A stretch of DNA of 64,000 nt from NCBI RefSeq assembly GCF_016924645.1, contig NZ_JAFFJV010000001.1, forward strand, positions 248,001 to 312,000. The letters are read 5' to 3'. A program made the translations under genes and the position numbers. Shown piece by piece: positions 34,481 to 43,959 of the stretch. A model generated the notes under the pieces. That model saw only the letters and a program-made list of their open reading frames with translations. It did not search any database and had not been told where the DNA came from. This stretch comes from Rufibacter psychrotolerans (GTDB taxonomy: Bacteria > Bacteroidota > Bacteroidia > Cytophagales > Hymenobacteraceae). Numbering within the stretch: position 1 is the first letter of the stretch; each line of letters opens with the position of its first letter.

Positions 34481-35683
34481 ATGGAAGTTCTGGAAATATG
34501 TTTCTGGATAGCAGCAGCGGTGGTTTTCTATACCTACTGCGGCTATGCAGTGGTAGCCTGGGGCCTGGCCAAATGCGTTTCCCGCTTTAGGAAGCCGCTG
34601 GCCTTGCAGCCGTTTGAGCCTGAGGTTACCCTGGTGGTGCCGGCTTACAATGAGGCCTCTATCCTGGAGAGCAAGATCGCCAACAGCCTGGCCCTGGACT
34701 ACCCTAAAGAGAAGCTGAAGCTTATCTTCATTACCGACGGCTCCACCGACAGCTCCGCAGAGGTGCTGGCCGAGTACCCGGAGCTGCTCCACCTGCACTC
34801 CCCCGTGCGAGGCGGGAAAGCCCTGGCCGAGAACCGGGCCATGCAGTTTGTCCAGACGCCTTATGTCATCTTCACGGATTGCAACTCCTACCTGAACCAG
34901 GAGGCGGTGAGGGAGATGGTAAAGCATTACCAGAACCCTCAAGTTGGGGCCGTGTCTGGCGAAAAGAAAGTACTGGCTCTGGATTCTGCCCCGGGCGCCG
35001 GCGAAGGCCTGTACTGGAAGTATGAGTCTTTCCTGAAGCGCTGCGACTCTGAGATTTACAGCCTGATGGGGGCCGCCGGGGAGCTGGTTTCCTTTCGGGC
35101 AGACCTGTACCAGCCGCTGGAGAAAGACACCATCCTGGATGATTTTGTGCAGTCGCTCCGGATAGTGGAACAAGGGTATAAGGTGGTGTATGAACCTGCG
35201 GCGTTTGCCTCAGAGACACCCTCGGCCTCCATTGCGGAGGAAATGAAGCGCAAGGTGCGGATCTGTGCCGGCGGGTGGCAGTCCATGTTTCGGTTGGGCG
35301 CCCTGCTGAACCCGTTCCACCAGCCCCTGGTCACCTTTCTGTACGTGTCCCACAGGGTGCTGCGCTGGAGCCTGGCCCCGCTGATGTTGGCGCTCCTGCT
35401 GCCGCTCGGTTTAGGGCTGGCCTGGCAAAAAGGGGGCATTTACACGGGGCTGTTTGTGCTGCAGGTGCTGTTCTACACGCTCTCCTGGTTAGGCTGGCAG
35501 GCCGCGTCGGCTGGGCGCAAGGTAAAGCTGCTGGTGCTTCCCCTTTATTTCACGCTGATGAATCTGGCCGTTTTTGCGGGTTTTCTCAGGTTTCTCAGAA
35601 ATGCCCAACCGGCTGCCTGGGAGAAAGCAGACCGCACCGTGGAACCCAAAATTGCGGTTAGGCAGTATGAAGTTATAGACTAA
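34481..35683 (+). CDS. Membrane glycosyltransferase family 2
   Basis: A 400-residue GT2 enzyme with one N-terminal helix (about 6-26) and C-terminal helices (about 290-370). Motifs: TLVVPAYNEASIL, the nucleotide site ITDGSTDSS, FTDCNSYL at the metal-binding position, LDDFVQSLRIVEQGY as the acceptor or base region, and RKVRICAGGWQ in place of QxxRW. The overall layout matches the icaA/hyaluronan-synthase-like subgroup, but whether it is processive is unclear because of the changed last motif. Followed by an AT-rich gap and the acyltransferase gene. Confidence 0.87.
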   Translation: MEVLEICFWIAAAVVFYTYCGYAVVAWGLAKCVSRFRKPLALQPFEPEVTLVVPAYNEASILESKIANSLALDYPKEKLKLIFITDGSTDSSAEVLAEYPELLHLHSPVRGGKALAENRAMQFVQTPYVIFTDCNSYLNQEAVREMVKHYQNPQVGAVSGEKKVLALDSAPGAGEGLYWKYESFLKRCDSEIYSLMGAAGELVSFRADLYQPLEKDTILDDFVQSLRIVEQGYKVVYEPAAFASETPSASIAEEMKRKVRICAGGWQSMFRLGALLNPFHQPLVTFLYVSHRVLRWSLAPLMLALLLPLGLGLAWQKGGIYTGLFVLQVLFYTLSWLGWQAASAGRKVKLLVLPLYFTLMNLAVFAGFLRFLRNAQPAAWEKADRTVEPKIAVRQYEVID

Positions 35684-35737
35684 TTAATTTAGTTTATATA
35701 TATTGTTGGTATTGTATAAAATGTAAGTTAGACCACC

Positions 35738-36385
35738 TTGAGCATCCTACAGACCATAAAGACAAACGCGCGGCTGAAAGCACTGGCTTTGTACCTGCTC
35801 ATGCCCAGGAACCAGGCAAGGCCCCGGTGGTGGGTCAGGAATTTCATAAATCCCTTTTACCACCGCAAGGGAGACAATGCCGTGTTCCGGTCTACCGCCC
35901 GGTTAGATGTGCTGCCGTTCAATGGCTTCAGTGTGGGCAATCATTCGGTGGTGGAAGACTACGCTGTCATCAACAACGGCATGGGGCCTGTGGCCATTGG
36001 GGCCCACACGTTTGTTGGGTTGTATGGGGTGGTGATTGGGCCGGTTACCATAGGTGACCATGTCATCATCGCGCAGCATGTGGTGATCTCTGGCCTGAAC
36101 CATGGTTATGAAGACGTGACCATGCCCATCAAAGACCAGCCCTGCAGTGCCGCTGAGATTGTGATAGAAGATGAATGCTGGATAGGGGCCAACGTGGTGA
36201 TCACCGCCGGGGTGCGCATAGGAAAACACGCAGTGGTGGCCGCCGGCAGCGTGGTCACCAAAGACGTGCCCGCCTACACCATTGTGGGGGGGAACCCGGC
36301 CCGGGTTCTGAAACGGTACAACTTCCTTACCGCAGCGTGGGAAAAAGCATACAAACCCCAGGAGGTAGAAATTGTTAAAGCCTAA
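35738..36385 (+). CDS. Hexapeptide-repeat acyltransferase
   Basis: A 215-residue left-handed beta-helix transferase, likely an O-acetyltransferase decorating the polysaccharide or an intermediate. The only good start is TTG 35738; the first ATG would remove 21 residues. Hexapeptide repeats run from about 75 to 195 ([50 protein letters not shown], and [18 protein letters not shown]). The likely catalytic His is in SGLNHGYED. It is similar to WcaF/maltose acetyltransferase-like enzymes. Substrate unknown. Confidence 0.87.
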   Translation: MSILQTIKTNARLKALALYLLMPRNQARPRWWVRNFINPFYHRKGDNAVFRSTARLDVLPFNGFSVGNHSVVEDYAVINNGMGPVAIGAHTFVGLYGVVIGPVTIGDHVIIAQHVVISGLNHGYEDVTMPIKDQPCSAAEIVIEDECWIGANVVITAGVRIGKHAVVAAGSVVTKDVPAYTIVGGNPARVLKRYNFLTAAWEKAYKPQEVEIVKA

Positions 36386-36454
36386 CGCAATTGAGCATTG
36401 AGAATCGCCCATTCATTAATTGGAAACAACGCTGTCATTCTGAAGTTAGCAAAT

Positions 36455-37333
36455 ATGGAGAGTGCTAGATATAATTTTCAGGATGTTACTTTACTGATCA
36501 CGCACTATAACAGGAGTACTTCCCTTGCGCGGCTGCTGAAGTCGTTCCAGGAGCTTGGGTGTAGCTTTGAGCAGGTGATTGTCTCAGATGACGGCAGCCG
36601 GCCCGAGCACTTGGAGGTGCTGAAACAGCTGCAGAAGGCCTTTTCTTTTCAGCTCCTTACCAGCCCCAGCAACAAGGGGTTGGGGCACAACATCAATAAA
36701 GGGCAGGATGCGGTAAAGACCCCGTACACCCTGTACATCCAGGAAGATTTTATCCCCAAGCCCGCTTTCCTGACGCATTTCCAGGAAGCACTGGACATCA
36801 TGAGCCGGCACGATGACGTGGACCTGATCAGGTTTTACGCCTATTTCAAGTACCCCTACCTCAAGCCACACGGCAAAGGATTCTCAGAAATGCTCTATAA
36901 ACCCCTGCCCTGGTACACCAATCACCTTAAATTTTACTCTTACAGTGATCACCCGCACTTACGGCGCAGCACGTTCTGCCAGAAGTTCGGCCGGTACAAA
37001 GAAGGCAGGCGGGGAGACAAGGTTGAGTTTGACATGTGCCTTTCCTTTATCAAGAACAAAGGAAAAGGCCTCTTCTTTGAGAACTTCACGGGCATGTTTG
37101 AGCAGAAGAACTCCCCAGATGAGCCCAGCACCATGGACCGGCCGCAGTGGAAACAGCAAAAGGAGCCTCCCATTCTTTTACTGAGGTGGCTGTACCTCAA
37201 GTACCGCCTGCTCAAGCACACCCTTGAGTTGATGTTTACCGCCCGGCAAACCCAAGGCAAGAAAAGGGCCTCAGAGAAGTCCCTTCAAAAGAGCCTGGTG
37301 GCAAAGACTGTAGTTCAGCAAGAACTGATATAA
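36455..37333 (+). CDS. Glycosyltransferase family 2-like, paralogue A
   Basis: A 292-residue protein from ATG 36455 (an in-frame start at 36398 adds 19 weak residues). It begins DVTLLITHYNRSTSLARLL, then VIVSDDGSRPEH, NKGLGHNINKGQDAVKTPY and YIQEDFIPKP, a GT-A layout with QED at the metal site. The C-terminal half (HPHLRRSTFCQKFGRY, CLSFIKNKGKGLFF, SPDEPSTMDR) is not a familiar family block. A close paralogue lies at 38372-39148, with one GT2 gene between them. The sugar added is unknown. Confidence 0.82.
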   Translation: MESARYNFQDVTLLITHYNRSTSLARLLKSFQELGCSFEQVIVSDDGSRPEHLEVLKQLQKAFSFQLLTSPSNKGLGHNINKGQDAVKTPYTLYIQEDFIPKPAFLTHFQEALDIMSRHDDVDLIRFYAYFKYPYLKPHGKGFSEMLYKPLPWYTNHLKFYSYSDHPHLRRSTFCQKFGRYKEGRRGDKVEFDMCLSFIKNKGKGLFFENFTGMFEQKNSPDEPSTMDRPQWKQQKEPPILLLRWLYLKYRLLKHTLELMFTARQTQGKKRASEKSLQKSLVAKTVVQQELI

Positions 37334-37454
37334 CTTTAAACTTTACATAGAAATAAAGTATAATTTAATATATATTTGATTAAATTTTTTTACTGTTGTG
37401 CTAGCCTGCTAGCAGGCCAGTGACTTTGAGAAGACCATACCCTGTACTAGTTAA

Positions 37455-38324
37455 ATGAATCACTTTATGAGAGCTTTTTCTGAGCCCGGTTGGATAGATG
37501 ACCTGAAGTTTTCCTATGAGAAATACGAGGACATTCCTGCATCTGTATTTGAGAAGATCAACCGTGACTTAGACCTGGTCCAGAGCAAAAGCCCCCTGGT
37601 AAGCATCCTTATTTCTGCCTGGAACGAGGAGGTGAACATTTTAAGGTGCATTGCAAGTCTTGCAAAGATGAAAACGCGGTTTCCTTTTGAAATCATCGTC
37701 ATCAACAACAACTCCAAAGACAAGACCCAGGAAACCATTGACCGCCTGCATGTGAAAACCTTGTTTGAGGCCAAGCAGGGGTGCGGACCAGCCCGGCAAA
37801 CTGGCCAGGAAAACGCCGCCGGAAAGTATATCCTGCTGGCCGACGCAGACTGCTATTACCCCTCTTGCTGGGTAGATGAAATGGTGAAGGTTTTAATGCA
37901 GCCCAAAGTGATGTGCGTGTACGGCCGGTACTCCTTCTTGAGCGAGCCCGGTTTCCCGCGCTGGAAGCTCTTTATTCTGGAGTCTTTGAAGGACGTGATC
38001 TCTGAAATCAGGCACATTAAACGGCCCTACTACAACACGTTTGGCCTGAGCATGGGCTACGTGAAGGAATACGGACTGCGGGTAGGGTTCATCCAAACCA
38101 ATTTCTGGGGAGATGACGGGCAGCTTTGCCTGGGCCTGATGAAGTACGGCAAGATCAAGCAGGTAAGGTCCAACAAGGCCCGCGTCTGGACCGGGCCGCG
38201 TACCTTGCAGCGCACCGGCAACTTCTCCCAAGCCCTCAAGGCCCGGGTTGTAAAGGAGTTGAAACGCTTTAAAAACCACTTCAACTCCCGCATGCCTAAG
38301 AACATCAGCATGTTTAACCGATAA
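37455..38324 (+). CDS. Glycosyltransferase family 2
   Basis: A 289-residue GT-A enzyme. VSILISAWNEEVNILRCI, IVINNNSKDKTQE, and ILLADADCYYP (metal-binding DAD) define it. The C-terminal part is basic and soluble, with PRTLQRTGNFSQALK. The upstream 121 bp are AT-rich, so it may have its own promoter. It separates the two glycosyltransferase paralogues at 36455 and 38372. Confidence 0.86.
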   Translation: MNHFMRAFSEPGWIDDLKFSYEKYEDIPASVFEKINRDLDLVQSKSPLVSILISAWNEEVNILRCIASLAKMKTRFPFEIIVINNNSKDKTQETIDRLHVKTLFEAKQGCGPARQTGQENAAGKYILLADADCYYPSCWVDEMVKVLMQPKVMCVYGRYSFLSEPGFPRWKLFILESLKDVISEIRHIKRPYYNTFGLSMGYVKEYGLRVGFIQTNFWGDDGQLCLGLMKYGKIKQVRSNKARVWTGPRTLQRTGNFSQALKARVVKELKRFKNHFNSRMPKNISMFNR

Positions 38325-38371
38325 TCTATCACCCCATTACCGCGCACTTGACCTATAACGGCACTAGACAA

Positions 38372-39148
38372 ATGGATACTGGACTGAGCATTTTTGAGGA
38401 CGTTACCCTGCTAATCACCCACTACAACCGTAGCAACTCGTTGGAGCGCCTCCTGAGAACGTATGAGGAACTGGGCTGCAGGTTTGGCGAGGTAGTGGTG
38501 TCTGATGACGGGAGCAAACCCGAGCATCTGCAGGCCATACGCCAGTTACAGGAGACTTACTCTTTCCGGCTGATCACGTCACCGGTGAACAAGGGCCTGG
38601 CCCATAACCTCAACAAAGGCCAGGAAGCCGTAAAGACGCCCTACACCCTGTACGTGCAGGAAGACTTTGTGCCCTTGCCCGCCTTTAAAACGCACTTTCC
38701 AGACGCCCTGGCCCTCATGCGGCAGGAGCAGGAACTGGATATCGTGAGGTTCTATGCGTATTCAGCTTACCCGTATCTGACCCCCTACAAAAAGGGGTAC
38801 TCCAGGATGAGCATCAAGCCCTGGTACACCAACTACCGGAAGATCTACTACTACACAGACCACCCGCACCTGAGGCGGTCTACCTTCCTGCAGAAGTTCG
38901 GCAGGTACGTGGAGGGGATAAAATCAGACAAGGCTGAGTACCTGATGTGCCTTTCGTTTATCCAGAAAAAAGGGAAGGGCCTGTTCTTCAATGATTTCAA
39001 AAGCCTGTTTCTGCAGAAGAATTCCGCCGAGGAGCCCAGCACGATCCAGCGCAGCAGCTGGCGCCAGAGCAAGAGCCCGCTCATCTCTTTAGGGCGCGAC
39101 ATCTACCGGCAGGTCAAATACAATTTTGATATACACTTTGCCCGATAA
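38372..39148 (+). CDS. Glycosyltransferase family 2-like, paralogue B
   Basis: A 258-residue paralogue of the protein at 36455-37333. ATG 38372 is chosen since it aligns with the paralogue's start; an upstream ATG at 38348 adds 8 residues. Shared blocks: EDVTLLITHYNRSNSLERLL, VVVSDDGSKPEH, VKTPYTLYVQEDFVP, DHPHLRRSTFLQKFGRY, KKGKGLFF and EEPSTIQRSSW. It lacks the extra basic C-terminal stretch of copy A. The duplication suggests two similar linkages in the polymer. A hairpin follows the gene. Confidence 0.82.
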   Translation: MDTGLSIFEDVTLLITHYNRSNSLERLLRTYEELGCRFGEVVVSDDGSKPEHLQAIRQLQETYSFRLITSPVNKGLAHNLNKGQEAVKTPYTLYVQEDFVPLPAFKTHFPDALALMRQEQELDIVRFYAYSAYPYLTPYKKGYSRMSIKPWYTNYRKIYYYTDHPHLRRSTFLQKFGRYVEGIKSDKAEYLMCLSFIQKKGKGLFFNDFKSLFLQKNSAEEPSTIQRSSWRQSKSPLISLGRDIYRQVKYNFDIHFAR

Positions 39149-39155
39149 CAGCACC

Positions 39156-39176
39156 CGGGCTTCCTAAGAAAGCCCG
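39156..39176 (+). terminator. Hairpin with downstream T-run
   Basis: CGGGCTT pairs with AAGCCCG around a 7-nt loop, 8 bp after the stop of paralogue B; a TTTTTT run follows 15 bp later. It may be a partial terminator inside the cluster, since the next gene starts at 39211 on the same strand. Confidence 0.45.
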
Positions 39177-39210
39177 CGAAGTAACCTGAGTTTTTTATAA
39201 TCCATTTGTT

Positions 39211-40404
39211 ATGAACTTCGTTTTTGTAAGCCTCCAGAGAATCAACACAGACCGGGATTCAACGTCTACCTGTTTGGCGAAGGAACTGGCGAAGCATCAT
39301 AACGTGCTGTACGTGAACTCTCCGGTAGACAGAAGGGCCACGCTTGCCTCCAGGAACGACGAGTACGTGGAGGCCCACCTGAGGGCCATCCGGGAAAAGA
39401 AAAACCCACTTGTGCAGCTAGACACCACCCTGTGGGCCTTGAACCCCACCCGGGTCATTGAATCAATCAACTGGGTGCCGTTTACGCCCGTTTTCTCCGC
39501 ATTGAACTGGGTGAACAACCGTAGGCTGGCCAAGGATATACAGGAGGCAGTAGATACGCTGGGGTTTGACAGGTTCATCCTGATCAATGACAAAGACATG
39601 TTCCGGAGCTATTATCTGAAGGAACTCCTCAAGCCTGAGAAATACATCTACCTGGACCGGGATTACACCCTGGGCTTACCCTACTGGCGAAAGCACGGAG
39701 CGTCTTTGGAGCCCAAACTGATGCAGAAGTCAGATGCCGTGGTGTGTAATTCGCATGATTTTACAAAAAGGGCCAGGAAATACAACGCCAACAGCTACTA
39801 CATAGGCAACGGGTTTAACGTGGAGCAATACCTCCATACCGAGAGCAAAACAGTTCCCCAGGACCTGAAAGCGATCAAGGGCCCCATCATTGGGTATGTT
39901 GGCGCGCTCATTACCCTGAGGCTGGACCTGGACTTGATGGTGCGGCTTGCCACCCAAAGGCCCCACTGGAGCTTTGTGTTCATTGGCAAGGAAGACGAGG
40001 ACTTCAGGAAGAGTGCGTTGCATGCCCTGCCCAATGTGCACTTTCTGGGGGTAAAGCACACCAGCCAGGTGCCGGCCTACCTTAAGCAATTTGATGTGTG
40101 CATCAATCCGCAAATCGTGAATGACATTACCAGGAGCAACTTTCCGCTGAAGATAGTGGAGTACCTGGCCATGGGGAAACCCGTGGTGGCCACCTCCACC
40201 AACACCATGCGCGAAGTGTTCCAGTCGCATACCTATCTGGCCTCCAACCCCGCCGAGTTTATTGCCCAGATAGAAATGGCCCTGGCCGAAGACAGCCGGC
40301 AGGAGCAGGAAAGCAGGATTGAGTTTGCCAGGGAGTTCTCCTGGGAGAATGTAGCGGCGGTATTGCTGGAGTGTATTGGTCAGTCGCAGCTTGTTGCGCA
40401 ATAA
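39211..40404 (+). CDS. Glycosyltransferase family 4-like (GT-B)
   Basis: A 397-residue GT-B fold protein. N-terminal half: FVFVSLQRINTDRDSTSTCL, FILINDKDMF, YIYLDRDYTL, and VVCNSHDFTKRA, as in TuaH-type enzymes. The donor-binding C-terminal half has GYVGALITLRLDLDL, FVFIGKEDEDFR, VHFLGVKHTSQVPAYL, and KIVEYLAMGKPVVATSTNT, the usual EX7E-type area. No membrane segment. It adds one sugar to the lipid-linked unit; donor and acceptor are not known. Confidence 0.85.
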   Translation: MNFVFVSLQRINTDRDSTSTCLAKELAKHHNVLYVNSPVDRRATLASRNDEYVEAHLRAIREKKNPLVQLDTTLWALNPTRVIESINWVPFTPVFSALNWVNNRRLAKDIQEAVDTLGFDRFILINDKDMFRSYYLKELLKPEKYIYLDRDYTLGLPYWRKHGASLEPKLMQKSDAVVCNSHDFTKRARKYNANSYYIGNGFNVEQYLHTESKTVPQDLKAIKGPIIGYVGALITLRLDLDLMVRLATQRPHWSFVFIGKEDEDFRKSALHALPNVHFLGVKHTSQVPAYLKQFDVCINPQIVNDITRSNFPLKIVEYLAMGKPVVATSTNTMREVFQSHTYLASNPAEFIAQIEMALAEDSRQEQESRIEFAREFSWENVAAVLLECIGQSQLVAQ

Positions 40405-40434
40405 CCTTTAGTAAAATCTTGATAATCATCGCAA

Positions 40435-41469
40435 ATGTTTAGTAGAATGGATACAGCTGAAGGTGATGTTGAGGTGATGTTAGAGCAAAAGAGAGTTAAC
40501 TATCCCCCTATGGAAGGTTCTGGGCCTATCTCTATTGTCGTGGTGTCAGACGATCATTACATCGTGCTGCTGGCCGCGCTCATCAAATCCATTGAGATGA
40601 ACCACAAAACTGGGGAGCGGTTAGACTTCTATGTGGTGGAAGACCGGGTAATGGACAAGACCAAAAAGAAGCTGGAGTCTTCCATTAACCCAGAGGTGAG
40701 CGCGCTGCACTGGATCAGCATGAAGAATGCCATTCCGGCCGGCGTGGAGCTGCCCCTGGACAGAAGCTCCTGGCCCCTGAACATCTACATGAGGTTCTTT
40801 ATTTCCCATTTTATTCCATCGCACATAGAGCGGGTGATCTACCTGGACGTGGACATGATTGTGCAGGCAGACATCAGTCAGCTCTGGACCATGGACATGC
40901 AGGACAAGATCATTGCGGCCGTGATGGACCAGCGGATCAAAACCATTGACTGCAGCTGGGGCGGGGTGGTCAACTACAAGGAGCTGAACCTGGACGGCGA
41001 GGCAAAGTACTTCAACACCGGGTTGCTGCTCATAGACGTGAAGAAGTGGAAAGAGGCAGACCTTACCCGTAAAATCCTGGACTGCATCAAGGTGAATGAA
41101 AGCTACGCCAATTTCCCGGACCAGTACGGGCTTAACGTAGTGCTGGCCGACAAGTGGCTGGAGCTGGACGTGCTGTGGAATTACTTCGCCACCGGCGACC
41201 ATGAGGAGCCTTGCATCATCCATTTCATGTCTACCAAGCCCATTTACAAATCATACAATTACAATACCTATTACCAGTCGCTGTTCTTTGATTACCTGAG
41301 CCTCACGCCCTGGAACGGGCAGTCACAGATTAGTTCTTCCCGCATTTACCTGGCCAAGGCCAGGAACAAATTCAGGAAGATCCTCAAGAAAGTGTTCTGC
41401 TACGGGCTGGTCATGTTCGGGGTGTCAGTGAGGGTGAAGATAGTAGTCACCATTGCTGAACAACTGTGA
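40435..41469 (+). CDS. Glycosyltransferase family 8
   Basis: A 344-residue retaining GT-A enzyme of the LgtC/glycogenin family. ISIVVVSDDHYIVLLAALIKS begins the fold in pieces, RLDFYVVEDRV follows, and the metal site is YLDVDMIVQADISQLW. Later family blocks are KYFNTGLLLIDVKKW, PDQYGLNVVL and IIHFMSTKPI. A start at ATG 40447 is also possible. It probably transfers a hexose with retention (galactose or glucose are usual for the family). Its neighbours are a GT-B enzyme and the pyruvyl transferase. Confidence 0.9.
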   Translation: MFSRMDTAEGDVEVMLEQKRVNYPPMEGSGPISIVVVSDDHYIVLLAALIKSIEMNHKTGERLDFYVVEDRVMDKTKKKLESSINPEVSALHWISMKNAIPAGVELPLDRSSWPLNIYMRFFISHFIPSHIERVIYLDVDMIVQADISQLWTMDMQDKIIAAVMDQRIKTIDCSWGGVVNYKELNLDGEAKYFNTGLLLIDVKKWKEADLTRKILDCIKVNESYANFPDQYGLNVVLADKWLELDVLWNYFATGDHEEPCIIHFMSTKPIYKSYNYNTYYQSLFFDYLSLTPWNGQSQISSSRIYLAKARNKFRKILKKVFCYGLVMFGVSVRVKIVVTIAEQL

Positions 41470-41546
41470 ACCGGGGTTACTGCCAGTGGAGGCCCCGCAG
41501 GGCAGGAGCCCGGCCGCCCGTCCGAGCAGGTGGATGAGCCATGCGC

Positions 41547-41582
41547 AGTTTGGCTGCCTTTTGAAAAAAACGGCCCTGAAAT
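41547..41582. repeat. PIR36 repeat, copy 13 (degenerate)
   Basis: 36-bp match: AGTTTGGCTGCCTTTTG then AAAACGGCCCTGAAAT at the right end. It lies in the gap between the GT8 gene and the pyruvyl transferase. Confidence 0.5.
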
Positions 41583-41649
41583 GAAGTAATAACGCATTCC
41601 AACGCATACAGAGGGAGTGATATCCCTGAGTACAACCTTGAAAAATATT

Positions 41650-42483
41650 ATGCCCCTTTCTGAAAGAATCCTCAGACGCCTCACCTTTTCTAGTCCAGAG
41701 CCCCAGGCAAAGCCAGAAACCATCAACTTCAACCACGTTAACTTATTCTACTGGAAGCCCCTTGATGGTAGTCTGAATTTTGGCGACCACCTGTCTAAGG
41801 TGATCGTGACGAAAATCCTGGCCGACCGGAACCACCTGCTGGAAGAGGAAACCGCCAGCCCCCGTACCATGCTGGCCATTGGCTCTGTGCTGCACTTCGC
41901 CGCTGACCATGACGTGATCTGGGGCACCGGCCTGAACGGGAAAGTGGACGTGGCCGAGCATACGTTCTCAGACCTGGACGTGCGGGCGGTAAGGGGGCCG
42001 TTGACCAGGGAGTTTCTGCAGAAGCGGGGCATTAAGGTGCCCGAGGTGTACGGTGACCCGGCCTTGCTGCTTCCGCATATTTTTCCGGGCAGATTTAAAA
42101 AAGAAGCCCAGAAACGCTACGTGGTGGTGCCCAACCTGCATGACCTGAGAATCGCCAAGAACCTGCGGCTGGAGAACGTGATCTCGCCTACCTGGGGCTG
42201 GAACAAATGCGTGGAGGAAATCCTGAAAGCCGAGTTTGTGATTGCCAGCTCGCTGCATGGACTCATCATTGCCGAGGCTTTTGGCATACCGGCGTGCTAC
42301 ATCAGGCTCACCGAGACCGAGAACCTGTTCAAGTATAATGATTACCTGCAGGGAACGGGCCGTGGCAACATAGAATTTGCGACGTCGGTGGCCCAGGCCC
42401 TGGAAATGGGCGGCATGGCGCCCCCCGTCTTTGCCCCCCAGAAACTGTTAGATGCTTTTCCAATTGACCTGTGGGAGAAATAA
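41650..42483 (+). CDS. Polysaccharide pyruvyl transferase family protein
   Basis: A 277-residue protein of the PF04230 type, which attaches pyruvate ketals to sugars from phosphoenolpyruvate. ATG 41650 is preferred to a GTG at 41617. Family blocks: FGDHLSKVIVTKIL, MLAIGSVLHFA, WGTGLNGKVD, VRAVRGPLTREFL, YGDPALLLPHIF, and ASSLHGLIIAEAFGIP. Some family members do other transfers, so the pyruvyl activity is likely but not certain. The gene is 6 bp upstream of the flippase gene. Confidence 0.85.
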   Translation: MPLSERILRRLTFSSPEPQAKPETINFNHVNLFYWKPLDGSLNFGDHLSKVIVTKILADRNHLLEEETASPRTMLAIGSVLHFAADHDVIWGTGLNGKVDVAEHTFSDLDVRAVRGPLTREFLQKRGIKVPEVYGDPALLLPHIFPGRFKKEAQKRYVVVPNLHDLRIAKNLRLENVISPTWGWNKCVEEILKAEFVIASSLHGLIIAEAFGIPACYIRLTETENLFKYNDYLQGTGRGNIEFATSVAQALEMGGMAPPVFAPQKLLDAFPIDLWEK

Positions 42484-42489
42484 GCCAAA

Positions 42490-43959
42490 ATGAGTAACAA
42501 TGCGGGTAAAAGTTTTCTGAAAGGCACCGTTTGGGCTATTGCCGACAATTTCTTTCGTCAGGCCGTAACGCTCAGTGTTTTTATTGTATTGGCCAGAATC
42601 CTCCATCCGGAGGTATTTGGCCTTCTTTCGTTTTCGCTGGTCTTTGTGAACATCTTTGTGGCGGTGATCAATGACGGTATTGTCACGGCCATCATCAGAA
42701 AAGCTGACCCTACGGAGGAAGACTATAACACCGCGTTCTGGCTTTGCCTGGGGTGCTCGTTGCCGGCCTTCCTGTTTCTGATCTGCACCGCTAACTTTTT
42801 TGAGGACTTGACCGATTCTGAGGGACTGGCCACTGTCATGCGGGCCACCAGCTTCATTATCTTAACCACCGGGCTGTCCAGCATCCATGAGGTGTGGCTG
42901 CGGCGGCGCATGGATTTCCGCACCATTGCCATCAGGTCTCTGATCTCCGTGTCCCTGGGTGGCGGAATTGGGGTGATTCTGGCCTTGCAGGGCTATGGGG
43001 TGGTAAGTTTGCTGGCGCAGCAGCTGACCACCGCCGTGACCCAACTGGGCTTGCTTTGGTTTACAACAGCCTGGCGGCCTAGCATCAAGGTGTCCCGAAG
43101 TTCATTGAAGGAGATCGTGCACTTCAGCAAGTACATTGCCTTGTCTAACCTGAGCAACGCCGCCAACCAGAACAGTGACATCTTCTTTGTTACGTATTAC
43201 CTGGGGCCAGTCTCCACGGGTATCTACACCACTGGCAAGCGAATTTCCAGCACCCTGAACACGGTGATCTCCACGGCGCTGCTGCGGGTGTCCATGCCGG
43301 CGTTTGCCAACCTGCAGAATGATGACGAGGGCCTGGCCCGCATGTACCTGCACTCTACCACGCTCACCGCCATGGTCACTGCCCCGGTGTTCATAGGAAT
43401 TGCCGTGCTCTCCAAAGACATTACCCTGCTCATTCTGGGCGCAAAGTGGCTTGAATCGGTGCCTATCATGCAGGTGGTGACGGTCATGGGTTTTCTTACG
43501 TCTATTGGCTACTACAACCAGAGCGTGATGGTGGCCAAGAACAAACCGCAGTGGCAAACCCGGTTAACCTTTCTGTACGCCATCTCCAATGTGGTGGCCT
43601 TTATCATCTTCACCCGTTTCGGTCTGCTGGCCACCGCGCTGGCTTTTGCCGGGAGGGCCGTGTTGCTTTACCCCGTTTCGGTGCGCTTTGCGCTCATGCT
43701 GACCGGTATCAGCTGGCAGCGCTATGTAAAGGCCATTCTGCCGCCACTGTTCTCTGCCCTGGTCATGGCCGGGGTGCTCATAGGCGTGGCAGACCTCATG
43801 GCGGGCAGCATGCTGTTGGTGCGCTTGGCTTCCCTGATTGTGCTGGGGGCCTTGATTTACTGCTCGCTTATGTACGCCTTCATGCCGGCTGCCTACAAGA
43901 AGTACCTGGTAGAAATGCTGTACCTGAAGGTTCTCAAACAGCAAAAAGTGTATAACTGA
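42490..43959 (+). CDS. Wzx-like lipopolysaccharide/exopolysaccharide flippase
   Basis: A 489-residue MOP-superfamily transporter with about 14 membrane helices that moves the polyprenyl-linked repeat unit across the inner membrane. N-terminal GTVWAIADNFFRQAVTLSVF is typical of the PST/Wzx class, as are VFGLLSFSLVFVNIF, FSKYIALSNLSNAANQNSD and YYLGPVSTGIYTTGKRI. With the Wzy-like and Wzc-like genes it completes a Wzx/Wzy-type assembly set. The TGA stop overlaps the next ATG by one base. Confidence 0.92.
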   Translation: MSNNAGKSFLKGTVWAIADNFFRQAVTLSVFIVLARILHPEVFGLLSFSLVFVNIFVAVINDGIVTAIIRKADPTEEDYNTAFWLCLGCSLPAFLFLICTANFFEDLTDSEGLATVMRATSFIILTTGLSSIHEVWLRRRMDFRTIAIRSLISVSLGGGIGVILALQGYGVVSLLAQQLTTAVTQLGLLWFTTAWRPSIKVSRSSLKEIVHFSKYIALSNLSNAANQNSDIFFVTYYLGPVSTGIYTTGKRISSTLNTVISTALLRVSMPAFANLQNDDEGLARMYLHSTTLTAMVTAPVFIGIAVLSKDITLLILGAKWLESVPIMQVVTVMGFLTSIGYYNQSVMVAKNKPQWQTRLTFLYAISNVVAFIIFTRFGLLATALAFAGRAVLLYPVSVRFALMLTGISWQRYVKAILPPLFSALVMAGVLIGVADLMAGSMLLVRLASLIVLGALIYCSLMYAFMPAAYKKYLVEMLYLKVLKQQKVYN

